Positions 1-9,069 of a DNA stretch of 64,000 bases are shown here, piece by piece. Every line of letters starts with the position of its first letter. Position 1 is the first letter of the stretch. The position numbers and the translations under genes are program-made. The stretch is from Cordylochernes scorpioides. Its lineage: Eukaryota > Arthropoda > Arachnida > Pseudoscorpiones > Chernetidae. Below the pieces are notes generated by a model. It was not told where the DNA came from. It was given only the letters and a program-made list of their open reading frames with translations, and did not search any database. Where the stretch lies: assembly GCA_030710605.1 (NCBI GenBank), contig CP092864.1, positions 136,773,255 through 136,837,254 of the forward strand, in the 5' to 3' direction.

Positions 1-18
1 ATAACTACATATTAAATA

Positions 19-1437
19 CACTGCGTGACATTGAAAATGGAACACCAAGAAATAGTAGCCAGAAAGTGATGAAACTCGGCAGACAGAGAGAGACAGGGAC
101 GAACAATAAGTGATCTTTATTTCAAAATGATAGTCATAATACAGAGCGAGAACGGCGTCGGCTTAGTAGCAAGTAGGACCACCGCGGACGGCGATGCACG
201 CAGCAACACGTCTAGGTAGAGAGTCAATCAGAGTACGGATGGCGTCCTGAGGGATGGCTCTCCATTCCCTCTCAACCATTTGCCACAGTTCGTCTTCTGA
301 ACGCGGCTGTGGCAAGGCATGCAAACGGCGTCCAATGATGTCCCAGACGTGCTCGATTGGTGAGAGATCAGGAGAGTACGGTGGCCAGGGAAGCATCTGT
401 ACATCTTGCAGAGCTTGTTGGCTAATGCGAGCAGTGTGCGGTCGGGCGTTATCCTGCTGATAAAGGGCATTGGGTATCCCCTGAAGGTAGGGGAGTGTCA
501 CCGGTCGCAGCACATCATCAACGTATCGTTGGGCCGTCATAGTGCCCTGAATACGAAGTAAAGGTGACCTGGAATCATACGCGATTGCGCCCCAAACCAT
601 GATTCCACGTTGTCGCACGGTGGGGCGTTCCACAATTGCTGCCGGATTGGACCTTTCTCCACGTCGACGCCACACGCGTACACGGCGACTATCACTGGAC
701 AAGCAGAAACGCGACTCATCTGAGAACACGACCCTGTGCCATTCCGTCATCCACGTCGATCTAGCCCGGCACCATTCCAAACGTTGGCGCCTATTCGGTG
801 GGGTCGATGTCAGTCTTCTTAGCGGACGGCATGAGTGCAAGCCATTAGTAACCAATCGACGGGAAATGGTTCTGGTCGAGATGGAATGATCTAGGGTGTC
901 TTGCACATGTTGCAGGATGGCGGTACAAGTGGCTTGTGGGGCCGCCACTGCTTGTCGAAGGATACGCCGATCCACACGTGCTGACGTCACTCTGGTTGCA
1001 CCGACATTCCTATAAATTGCAACATTTTCTTGTTCCAACCATCTTCTCCACAGTCGGTGCACCGTGGACGCACCAAGGTGTGTATCAGCTGCGATTTGAC
1101 GTATGGACCAACCTGCCCTTTTCAGTCCGATCACCATGCCCCTCGTAAAAGCGTCTGTCTGCTTGAACTGCCTCCGTTTACGATGACCTGGCATTCTCTG
1201 TTATTACACGTGTCTTTTGACACAAGAACAAAATTTCTACAATGATTTTCCTTGAAGAAATAACGACACGAATACTGTCCTTTCTGCAAGTTCCTTCCCT
1301 TATATCTTACTCCATGTGCGCACGAGAGCTGCGCATTTTACATCATTTGCATAACTCGGTTAGGCGCGTCTACCCTGAAATTTGCATAATTTTCTGGCCA
1401 CTATTTCTTGGTGTTCCATTTTCAATGTCACGCAGTG
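19..1437 (-). mobile_element. Complete Tc1-like DNA transposon, copy 1
   Basis: A 1419-bp element bounded by 47-bp terminal inverted repeats (19-65 and 1391-1437, one mismatch) that begin CACTGCGTGACATTG. It is flanked by the TA target duplication at 17-18 and 1438-1439. It carries one transposase gene on the minus strand. A second copy of identical length is at 51046-52464, so the family was recently mobile. The right flank is the left edge of duplicated copy A. Confidence 0.95.
163..1194 (-). CDS. Tc1-family transposase (intact, 343 aa)
   Basis: Cut-and-paste DDE transposase that binds the inverted repeats and inserts at TA. Residues ~17-55 form the first helix-turn-helix (GWSIRQIAADTHLGAS) and ~60-120 a second paired-like DNA-binding domain. 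The catalytic domain has D159 in FSDESRF, D248 in QQDNARPH and E281 in SPIEHVWD. By my count 32 residues lie between the second D and the E, against 34 in classical Tc1; other arachnid-type Tc1 families I recall are also shorter than 34. Length is normal for the family and there are no internal stops. The start MPGHRKR is the first ATG of the frame and leaves about 245 bp to the element end. The gene looks potentially functional. Confidence 0.95.
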   Translation of the reverse strand: MPGHRKRRQFKQTDAFTRGMVIGLKRAGWSIRQIAADTHLGASTVHRLWRRWLEQENVAIYRNVGATRVTSARVDRRILRQAVAAPQATCTAILQHVQDTLDHSISTRTISRRLVTNGLHSCRPLRRLTSTPPNRRQRLEWCRARSTWMTEWHRVVFSDESRFCLSSDSRRVRVWRRRGERSNPAAIVERPTVRQRGIMVWGAIAYDSRSPLLRIQGTMTAQRYVDDVLRPVTLPYLQGIPNALYQQDNARPHTARISQQALQDVQMLPWPPYSPDLSPIEHVWDIIGRRLHALPQPRSEDELWQMVEREWRAIPQDAIRTLIDSLPRRVAACIAVRGGPTCY

Positions 1438-1490
1438 TATATAATTAATAAAAAAATACTTTTGAGTTATTTTTTAAATATGTACTAATA

Positions 1491-1909
1491 CAGTTATCAG
1501 CGTCATGCGTTCTGTCACCGTTTGCTTTTGGTGGCGTGATCGTAGCGAGCCAATAGGAGAGCGCCATTCAGGTGTCACTGTTTGCTGCGCCACCACGTGG
1601 CGCGACGGTGACCTTGAGTGACGTAATGACAGGGTAGGAACAAGAAATCACTTGCTATCATTATCATATCATTTTATGTATATATCAGATTTAAAATATA
1701 TTCATACAAAAAATATAAATAATACAATTTTCAAATATCGTTGTGAAAATTTACATTTTTATTTTTGTATTTTAAAAACACACAAAGATTGAAGCGGGAC
1801 GTTTCAAAAGAGTGCCATCCACGACGCCAATTTATAATTGCAAAGAATAGTATTTTAATAAAACATTTAATCTGGTAAAACCCGGGCGTTGCCCGGGTCA
1901 TTCGGCAAG
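1491..1909 (+). mobile_element. Non-autonomous Helitron-like element, family alpha
   Basis: It starts CAGTTATCAGCGTCATGCG and ends with the hairpin CCCGGGCGTTGCCCGGG followed by TCATTCGGCAAG (CAAG instead of CTAG) before a T. It is absent from copy B at 28047-28056. Unusually for a Helitron it is flanked by a 10-bp direct repeat, TGTACTAATA, at 1481-1490 and 1910-1919. It carries no coding sequence. Confidence 0.75.
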
Positions 1910-2222
1910 TGTACTAATAAGGAGAAAATGAATATTTCATCTGTATCACCATTGACCAATTATATTTATTTGAGTCAAAATAAAACCAGTGGTAGACGAT
2001 CATTATGAACCTCAAACTTTAGGCAATTTAAAATGAAGCAACTGATTAGGGAAAGTTTTGGTTGAACTAAATATTTTAGCTCTTCACTCAATATACGATT
2101 ATCGTCCCCGCTTTTATTTTTACTTATCTTATTAATACAAAGCAATAACGGGCCATCTAAATATAACGAATGAAGACATTAAAAGGCGCAAATGTTTTCA
2201 TTCCCGCGCGTTATATATAGAA

Positions 2223-2522
2223 CTAGCCGAATGACCCGGGCAACGCCCGTGTTTTACCCGATTGAATGTTTTGATTCAAATACTATTTGTTACAATTATA
2301 AATTGGCGCCTTAAATAAATGCATATGTTAGTTAATAACTATAGCCTATGTGCTTTATCTGTCTATGTACTGTTGGCTTCCGTAGGCGTCTCTTACTGGG
2401 AAAAAGGAAGAGAGGATTCCATTTGGTTATTAACTAATATAGGCATTTATTTAAGGAGCGACCCGCTCCAACACAATAGTTACAAAAACGAAAAAGCGAG
2501 AGGGGGGGGGGGGGGCGTAATG

Positions 2523-2553
<31 letters not shown>

Positions 2554-2666
2554 AAGGTGGAGTGATCGTAGCCAACCAATAGGAGAGCGCCATTCCAAAA
2601 AAAAGCAAACGGTGACAGAGATGAAAAATTATTAAGAACGCATGACGCTCGTAACTGTATATAGAA
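2223..2666 (-). mobile_element. Non-autonomous Helitron, family alpha, with long G runs
   Basis: On the minus strand it begins TTCTATATACAGTTACGAGC and ends with a CCCGGGC-type hairpin and TCATTCGGCTAG followed by T. It shares internal sequence with the copies at 13947-14362 and 39248-39460 (an ACCAATAGGAGAGCGCCATT segment). It is private to copy A, although the corresponding B site (~29,065) has a local rearrangement, so the empty site is not clean. Confidence 0.85.
2502..2551 (+). repeat. Two guanine homopolymers (14 G and 30 G)
   Basis: Runs at 2502-2515 and 2522-2551 separated by CGTAAT, inside a Helitron. The equivalent tract is 14 G at about 39316-39330 and a C run near 14080-14092. 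Such tracts can form G-quadruplexes and are prone to sequencing length error. Confidence 0.9.
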
Positions 2667-2679
2667 TGTCTAATTTGTC

Positions 2680-3260
2680 CTTATTGTTTGCGGAAGAGTA
2701 TTGCTTGATGCAAATATTTATATGTAATTCTACTGTCCTAAAAGTTTATATCCATAGTTTTTCTTAAATACCATTTCTAAGATTCCATCCTTCAGTGTAG
2801 CAAATAAAAGCGGAATGATCCAATACAGTATTGGAGCTCTAAAGAAGCGGTCTGGTAGATTAAATTGGCGAAACTGCTGGGAGGGTTCACCACTGATGAG
2901 CCAAGCCATCCCAATATTTTTTCATTCCAGTAAGAACATTAGAATTTTGCTTAATTTGTGAAAAGAAACATTCACCTCTTGATGTCTTCATTCGTTGTAA
3001 ATATAATTGTTCAATGGTGGTAAATGAAATATTTATTTTGTATTTTTTATTCATTTTCAAGCCTGTGCAGGTGGAGCCCGCATTATATTGGTATTCAAAT
3101 AACTTCAAGCAACCTCTGTATTTGATTATATTTTAACTTTTGTCCTATTAGCGATTTATTGTAAGGTGTCTTGTCCCATAGAAGAGCTTTGGTGACCAAA
3201 AGATAGAGATTTGTAAATTAAAATGTTTTAAAAGAAACTTATTCCCGGAAGAGTCTGATA
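2680..3260 (+). repeat. Old dispersed repeat with hammerhead-like core, copy A
   Basis: It begins near TTTGCGGAAGAG and ends near CCCGGAAGAGTCTGATAG. Related copies are at 29110-29710 (shared locus), 31020-31375 and 50800-52850 (interrupted). Partial relatives lie at 24405-24485, 10145-10270 and, reversed, 55100-55181. Short minus-strand frames here (73 aa) and in copy B (159 aa, 29227-29706) read through the repeat, but I recognise no domain in them and the A version is frameshifted. Confidence 0.7.
2846..2904 (+). ncRNA. Hammerhead-ribozyme-like core, strands in order III-3'/I-5', II-3'/III-5', I-3'/II-5'
   Basis: Segments in order: AGCGGT (2846-2851), cleavage-type C (2852), TGGT (2853-2856), TTGGC (2865-2869), GAA (2870-2872), ACTGCT (2873-2878), ACCA (2889-2892), CTGATGA (2893-2899), GCCAA (2900-2904). 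ACTGCT pairs with AGCGGT (helix III, one G-T wobble), TGGT with ACCA (helix I) and GCCAA with TTGGC (helix II). The universally conserved residues CUGANGA, G10.1-C11.1, GAA, A15.1-U16.1 and H17 are all present. The order is not that of type I, II or III hammerheads, so activity is only a hypothesis. Confidence 0.4.
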
Positions 3261-3511
3261 GCTCCACTCAAATGAATAATGATTACTAACGGTTCAAAGC
3301 CAAGCGTCAAAAAAGGGTAAAAGCTGTGTTCCATTTCCAATACATCAAGAACTGTGGTTGAGCCTCCAGCGCAGCTAAGACATTCGCCAACCAAGCCAGC
3401 AAGTAGTACTTGCTAGCTTCGAAGTCACCCACGTAGAGAATGGCCGCTCCAACACAGAGTAAAAAAGAGAAATGCAACCAGTGCACTGAAGCTCAAAACG
3501 AATTCCATGTA

Positions 3512-3686
3512 CAGTAGAACCTCCATGAGAGGACACTCGAGCTAGAGAACACCTCTCTATAAAGGACAGTTTATGTTTTCAAAATTACCATTTTTACAAT
3601 TTAGAAACTTTCCGGTAAGAGGACACTTCTTCCTAAAAGACACTTTGGCTCTGCATTTTGGTGTCTTTTACAGGGAGGTTCTACTG
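3512..3686. mobile_element. Pogo/Tigger-like palindromic MITE
   Basis: 175 bp with inverted termini CAGTAGAACCTCC and GGAGGTTCTACTG and TA on both sides (3510-3511, 3687-3688). It contains the GAGGACACT / AGTGTCCTC type repeats seen in the tandem array at 56579-57236. The same insertion is in copy B at 29962-30136, so it predates the A/B split. Confidence 0.8.
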
Positions 3687-3712
3687 TATATAGGAAATAG
3701 AAGTAACATCTA

Positions 3713-3910
3713 TCAAGAATTTGTGTTGAAGGCGGAAGAAGTTGGATACCCTTGTGTGCCGGTCACACATTGGATGGTAGATAACGTCGAATCCGGTGCT
3801 GTGACAGCCGTTCTGACAATCGCTCTGTCCTCCCGTTCTGTTGTGTCCCTTGGTCGACCGCTGCCATCCTGACGTTGTATTCTTCCGTTGTTGACCCAAT
3901 CTTGTTTCAA
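3713..3910 (-). pseudogene. Tc1-like transposase fragment (DNA-binding region)
   Basis: The minus-strand frame contains WVNNGRIQRQDGSGRPRDTT followed by a REDRAIVRTAVTAPDSTL stretch. This is the linker and second helix-turn-helix region typical of Tc1 transposases, ending before any catalytic residue. It is a different, older family from the element at 19-1437. The copy B counterpart (30160-30330) has lost more sequence. No inverted repeats were found around it. Confidence 0.75.
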
Positions 3911-3919
3911 TGTTGAAAC

Positions 3920-4440
3920 AATCTAGCGATGGTCATTTCAAATATTTCCAATAAGCTGTAAACGGTTTCTGGACCGAAGTTTCTTGTTTTTCCACAAACA
4001 AACATTCGATAATTTTCAAGAAAGTTGAATATAATTTGAAGTAGAGTGTATGTATTAGAAAGAGCCTTGTTCCTGTAGTGTTCACAGGAATCCTCTGCGT
4101 ATTTAACTCTCTGAAAAAAAAAAAGAATATGAAATATGAAATAAACAAGAATATATGGTAGGCATACTCACGTAGTTGAAAGATCTTCTGAAAATACCAA
4201 GGAAAGGTTGGAGAAGGATGTTCTACAGGAGCAATATTTCTTGACTGCGTGAATCTTGGGAAAGATAGGTAAAACTTGATCGTCTGCTTCAGGAAAACCG
4301 GCGCCATTTTTATGAATAGATAGATGTCTAAAGTTTTGGATGATAGTATTAAAGATATACCGGCAATTTAGGAACCCCATCTATGCTTCCTTCCTGCGGT
4401 AAATCTGTATAAGGTCTTAATAAAGCTTCCTGTGTGTATA
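3920..4440. other. Unassigned repeat-like segment with a retroposon-like tail
   Basis: Shared with copy B (30370-30895). Near 4385-4435 it ends in CTTAATAAAGCTTCCTGTGTG, resembling the LINE 3' ends seen at 24905-24960 (polyadenylation-like AATAAA plus TG-rich tail). Short minus-strand frames (for example 3933-4307) have no recognisable domain. Confidence 0.4.
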
Positions 4441-4449
4441 ACGGCAATT

Positions 4450-4685
4450 AAAACTACAAACATTTCTCACAATGAGCTTCTTTCTATTTTAAAATGCTAG
4501 CTTTCAAGAGACAATGTTCTTCAACGGGCTTAATTAAAAATCATCGACTATTTCTTACAAGAAGTGTTTACCCTTGTTAGAAATAGTCGATATTTTTAAT
4601 TAAGCCTGTTGAAGAGTGATTATATCTTGAAAGCTAGCATTTTAAAATAGAAAGAAACTCATTGTGAGAAATGTTTGTAGTTTTT
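4450..4685. repeat. Hairpin repeat with ~110-bp inverted arms
   Basis: The left arm from ACAAACATTTCTCACAATGA pairs with the right arm ending TCATTGTGAGAAATGTTTGT. Each arm contains TTCAACGGGC and GCTTTCAAG or their complements, a motif recalling Penelope-type hammerhead tails. In copy B the arms are separated by another repeat (31020-31375) and the loop is in the opposite orientation. A single-arm relative is at 12541-12720. Confidence 0.8.
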
Positions 4686-5069
4686 AAACGTTTTTCACAA
4701 TTTTATCTTGTAACACATAATCAGATGCATGCAATATTCAAAGAAACTGTTCCAAATGTCGGATGACATGAAAATAATAAGAATGCCGCTTGTACTCAGC
4801 CGTCAATAAGGGTTCGATAACACTCAGGTTTGGGAACAGACCAGATGGTAGCGGCAAGGCCATGCAGGCACTTCGAATGCCATCTCTGATGTACTCATTA
4901 AATCCATCGTCATCTTTTCTAAAAGGTACCATTCCACTTATGGGATTTCTTGCGTTTTAGGGCGTCACTAGAATGTAAATTTCTTCTGGAGAATGTTCAC
5001 CATGATTTGTTATTCTTCAGAATAATGATATCTTTATCTTCTACGAATTTTACGATGTGGCGAAGATTT

Positions 5070-5205
5070 CATATGCAGGGGAAGAGATCGAGGAGAAGGA
5101 GACGACAGGAATACACAGACGATCTAAAACAATGGACTGGACCTACGAGGAGATGAAGAGGATGGTGGAGGACTGGAAGGTATAGAGAGACCATGTGGCC
5201 CAACC
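5070..5205 (+). pseudogene. Degenerate LINE reverse-transcriptase C-terminal tail
   Basis: The frame GKRSRRRRRQEYTDDLKQW, continuing after a frameshift as TYEEMKRMVEDWKV, then a stop and RDHVAQ, matches the basic C-terminal tail common in RTE/CR1-like LINE proteins (GKR-rich-Y-D-D-L-W). The copy B version (31885-32035) is similar. No RT motifs remain upstream. Confidence 0.5.
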
Positions 5206-5209
5206 TCAG

Positions 5210-6090
5210 TAGAGGAAGGAAGTAAGGCCAACTGAAGATGGTTAGAATCTCTATGAGATTCTCATTCTGGCTGTAGACGTTTGTCATTCCAGAGCGACCG
5301 ATGTGAAGCGACCGTTCCGGCCGTTATCGATTGTCAGATTTCACTGGCGCGACTTCGGCCCTGACCTTAAAGAACCGACTCATTTGGATGCTGAAAATCG
5401 TCATCGTAAGGGACATCAAGGGGATTTCTTTTATATATATTATCTCTTTCTTGAGACTTTGAAATTTCAAAGTGACAGAAAGTTTATCCATTTATTGTCA
5501 TCACTGGAATTCTTTCAGTGAGGTTGCATGACATTGCTCCCACAAACACTATAAAATAACACTATAGCATCATCCTGGCATTCACATATGGAAAACTCTC
5601 TTTGGTAAGTGCACGGCATCAAATATGTCTTCAGCGTTGACAAGGATGAAATCAGTTCAAGAACTCTTCGACTGAGCTAAATAGTGAAGATTACTCGGAT
5701 ATAATCATAATTCTTCATGCTCATGCATTTTTTAACGGATATAGCATCCCATAATGGTCTGAAACTGCCGATTACCAGAAGTATGATCAATTTAGTAGTT
5801 GGTGAAAGTTGCCTGTTGACTCTGAACATCAATAACGGTTATCTTTCCAGACCACAGACCTCTTTGCCAGATTCCGAATTCCTTGGCTGATGATGACCGC
5901 AATCCCCCGCAGAGAGATTCTTCTACGATTCTCTTAGCGTTTATCGCTTGTACGAAGGTGACCTCAGAATAGTTTTGCTCAAGAACCATACGATATTATT
6001 GATAATACGAACATTAATTATTTTCCAATAGGTGGAAAGTGGTTGGAGTAAAATGACCAAGATGATATCCTTTATATATGATATCCTTTA
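5210..6090. other. Shared intergenic DNA, nothing recognised
   Basis: Collinear with B 32040-33115. It contains a short GC-richer piece at 5281-5415 that is identical in both copies, but no frame with a known domain. In B a fold-back insertion (32549-32746) interrupts it. Confidence 0.6.
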
Positions 6091-6092
6091 TA

Positions 6093-6310
6093 ATATCACG
6101 AGAATCCTCTTTGAGAAAATGTAGCTATCAAAACAGAAGATATCATTAGAAGAAAAAATCTTCGGAAATTCTTAATTTGATCGCTGAAGAAGCGTAGACT
6201 TTAGTCTACGCTTCTTCAGCGATCAAATTAAGAATTTCCGAAGATTTTTTCTTCTAATGATATCTTCTGTTTTGATAGCTACATTTTCTCAAAGAGGATT
6301 CTCGTGATAT
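6093..6310. repeat. Near-perfect 108-bp palindrome private to copy A
   Basis: Arms 6093-6200 and 6203-6310 are reverse complements separated by only 2 bp (centre AGCGTAGACT-TT-AGTCTACGCT). Copy B (33125-33230) has one arm only. This is an inverted duplication of local sequence rather than a transposon with ends. A strand-switch during replication, or an assembly artefact, would explain it. Confidence 0.9.
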
Positions 6311-7290
6311 TTTCTTATCTTGGGTATTAAGTGCAAACAAAAATATATCTTGGCTTCCAACTTGGGATATGAGGAGCTGATCCATCTTCGGATGTAACAA
6401 AGGTTAGCATGATGTATAAGTGCTTCCAAATCCTGAGATGTGTTGAAGGATTCGTAACTTTAAAGAAATATTTCTTCTTTTTGGTATAAGAAAGTGTTGA
6501 GAATGGCATATTTTCGTCTTTCAACGCCACATTGAAAGTTTTTTTTTAGATTTTCCCGAATAGTTATCAAGGTCTTTCTTAAAGTTTAAAAAGTAGTTTT
6601 GAGTTCCATTCTTTCCATTGTTGCTAGCTTACATTATTCATATATCGGTATTTGGCAGCCGACTATTTCAATCCAACTTTTTTTTCTGAGAATATGATAT
6701 GATTTAAAATTTATCCTTTTATTTATCGCTATTTTTTAATAATTTCAATTTCTGTCAAGATTTTATCTACATCGTCTGTATTTTGTCTTTTTAATACCTT
6801 GTAGCGTAAATTTGCAGATTTGCAGAAAATGACTATATAATTTAAAAAAACTAATGTACACAAATTATTAACCTTAATAACTAAATATACAAAAATATAG
6901 TTTTTGTGTATGAATGAGTCCAAAACTGAAAAAAACTTTGCCTATTTAAATTATAAATTACACTTTCTGTTGTGGAGATATGGATTAGTAACTGTCGAGG
7001 GACATCAGGGTGTGGTCGTACGTGCTGTTCTGTTGAGGCCTATCGACATAGTCTTTTTGGAAACTCTTTGGCCTTTGTGCCAGGACATCCTTAAAGGCTG
7101 CAATTCTGCGATGTGAAAGGGGGGCAAAAGGAAACCATCGCATTACTCTTCTCAATATCGCAGTAGGATGGCATACTATAGAACATCTATACCTTGGAAA
7201 CGTAGGGACCTTATTCTTAGAATTGCCCCATGCTGGAAATCGGTTTGGACATATTGTCCGACAGTCGGAGTGAATAAAGTTAGTGATAGA
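6311..7290. other. Shared intergenic DNA, nothing recognised
   Basis: Collinear with B 33235-34206. AT-rich to 6960. From 6960 to 7270 composition becomes more GC-rich and highly conserved between copies. It abuts the rRNA fragment and may be rDNA-related, but I could not match it to a known rRNA segment. Confidence 0.5.
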
Positions 7291-7394
7291 TTTAATGAGC
7301 GATTCGCGGCTTCGCCTTGCTAGGGCCTTTACTTAGACATGTATGGCTTTATCTTCGAGAAAAGCATATGACTACTGGTAGGTTCAACCAGGTA
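7291..7394 (-). rRNA. 18S rRNA 5'-end fragment (degenerate)
   Basis: The minus strand reads like the first ~105 nt of eukaryotic 18S rRNA: TACCTGGTTGA, CCAGTAGTCATATGCTTGTC (one base different here), CATGTCTAAGTA, then CCGCGAAT and GCTCATTAAATC. About five mismatches fall in the first 65 nt of the better-preserved copy B (34207-34310). Similarity fades beyond TTAAATC, so this is a short relic, not a functional gene. Confidence 0.85.
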
Positions 7395-7610
7395 TCCTTC
7401 GCTAGTCATCGCTGTCCTCGGGCCGCCTCGCCGGAACCACGTTTAGGGACACAGCGTCCACCTCTCCGTAGCGGCCTCCGCACCCTTCACCCCCTCCGCT
7501 AGAAAGGCCGTCCCTCCACCCTGGTCCAGATACTTTCCACGCATCCATCCAGACGCTAGTTTGCACAACCCAGGCGGTACGCCACCTCTTTTACCAGGTT
7601 AATAATCGCT
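7395..7610 (-). other. GC-rich block, probable remnant of rDNA external transcribed spacer
   Basis: Immediately upstream of the 18S start on the minus strand, with much higher GC than its surroundings (CCTCGGGCCGCCTCG, CGGCCTCCGCACCC). Position and composition fit 5' ETS. It is shared with B at 34311-34530. The identification rests on adjacency to the 18S fragment. Confidence 0.5.
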
Positions 7611-7711
7611 CGGTAAGCCAACGAGGAACGCCATTGGTAATGCCAAAGTTATTGGTAAAGGGATTTATCAGAGAAAAAATTGGGAGACAAAGCCGAGAAA
7701 TAAATCCGTGG

Positions 7712-7982
7712 TCATTTCGGGAAAAGATCCAAAGTTATTATCATAAGGCAAGCCATAGAATGGAAGCTCTGAAAAGGTAGGAATACTGCCAGCCACCAAC
7801 CTATAGGTTGAAGAGATATAGTAAGAATTGATTCCTCTGCCTTCTAACATACTTAAGTATCAGAACTTACGGTTTGAAACGACTTTCTCACTTCTCATCT
7901 CATTAGAGTCGTCTTCAGTTTCTATACTCTTGAGAAGGTCCTTGTAGAAGCCATGCTTCTCTATCTTCTTATTTTTCTTCAT
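7712..7982 (-). other. Possible two-exon reading frame (66 codons), weak
   Basis: On the minus strand an ATG at 7982 opens a frame to 7871, followed by a consensus donor GTAAGT, a 70-bp gap with a pyrimidine-rich CAACCTATAG acceptor, and a second exon 7800-7712 ending in TGA. The joined frame has a hydrophobic end (WWLAVFLPF). Copy B keeps both splice sites but has an 8-bp insertion and a stop near the start, so this may be a gene relic or chance. No family was recognised. Confidence 0.15.
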
Positions 7983-8829
7983 AGCTCCCCATTCAGTTCA
8001 TCAGTCCAATTCTTTTTACTTCTACACTTATCACTCGTTTTTACCCACCAAAACCTTCGCCATCATTTACTATTAATACCTATGGCTCATACAATTCTTC
8101 TATCTCTTTGTTAAGATCTTCAACAGGCTTTGTACCTCTTTCAACATTCTTGAGACTTCTTCATACCATGATCCTGCCAAACCATCTTGTATTCCTTCCC
8201 TTCTCCTTGTTGGAGAAAAAGAAGAATTATAAATCAATGATCTTAAAATACTTTTAGACTGACAACACTGTAATATAAAACCGAGAACAAAGGAGTGTTT
8301 TTGTTTTGTTTACAAAATTAGTAATTGTAATGTAAATTGTTAAATGTTCTTTTCTCTCTCTCTCTCTCTCTTTGAAAATAATAAATTTGAAATACTTTCT
8401 TAAAAGGTAAAATCGCCTAATTCTTTAAAACCATTTCAGCTGTAAGTAAACTTGTTTTTTTGTTGTTTCATCATCTGAACCATAAAAAATTCCCAACACT
8501 CCTCTCCAGATCTACATTTCTGATTCATCTAATCTTTCTTACTCTCCTTTTCTATTGACTATTTCTCCAGATCATATAACACTAAAGTCTTCATCTGAAC
8601 CTTCTCAAGTTCATCTTTAACTTTTGCCTAAGCCCCTTTTTCAACAGATCCTTTTTCTTATTAAAAGCTTCCTTTCTCATTGATTAGAATTGAATTTGGA
8701 AAGATTTCTTAGAAAATAAGGCTGCGTTTCTTTAAAATACGACTTACTGAAAAGCTAAAGAGAAGCCTGCCGAAGTCTATGATAAGGAAAAATGTAGTTT
8801 TGTTATAGTCAAAGACCTAGTCAATATCT
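7983..8829 (-). other. Shared DNA with broken coding-like minus-strand pieces
   Basis: Collinear with B 34906-35755. The minus strand has short amphipathic runs (for example VEDLNKEIEELYEP near 8060-8160) interrupted by stops, and 8352-8371 is a TC microsatellite. It may be an eroded host gene or an old LINE; I could not identify it. Confidence 0.3.
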
Positions 8830-9069
8830 TCTTTTAACTTGCCCTCTGACTAATCAAATTGTATGTAGATACTTTGAAACATTACCAAATTCTCTTTGTG
8901 TATATACTCTATCTTATGAGAACTTTGTTAAGTTTAGAACTATTTGTACAATAATTTACAAAACACTACTAATACATCGTGTAAATATTTAATCATATAT
9001 ATGTAAATAATACTAGCACAGCACAATAGTCCTTTGGACTTCGTGCTTTTGTAACAATAAATAAAAATA
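8830..9069 (+). mobile_element. LINE 3' end fragment, private to copy A
   Basis: A 240-bp insertion flanked by AATATCT at 8823-8829 and 9070-9076; copy B shows the uninterrupted site near 35755. It ends with CTTTGGACTTCGTGCTTTTG, then TAACAATAAATAAAAATAA, a tail style seen in non-LTR retrotransposons. It is 5'-truncated with no coding part. Confidence 0.7.

Noticed and set aside
2319..2582. 87-codon frame with poly-Gly
   Set aside because: Produced by the G homopolymers inside a Helitron.
7121..7290. Extension of the 18S fragment beyond TTAAATC
   Set aside because: No convincing match to later 18S positions when read by eye.
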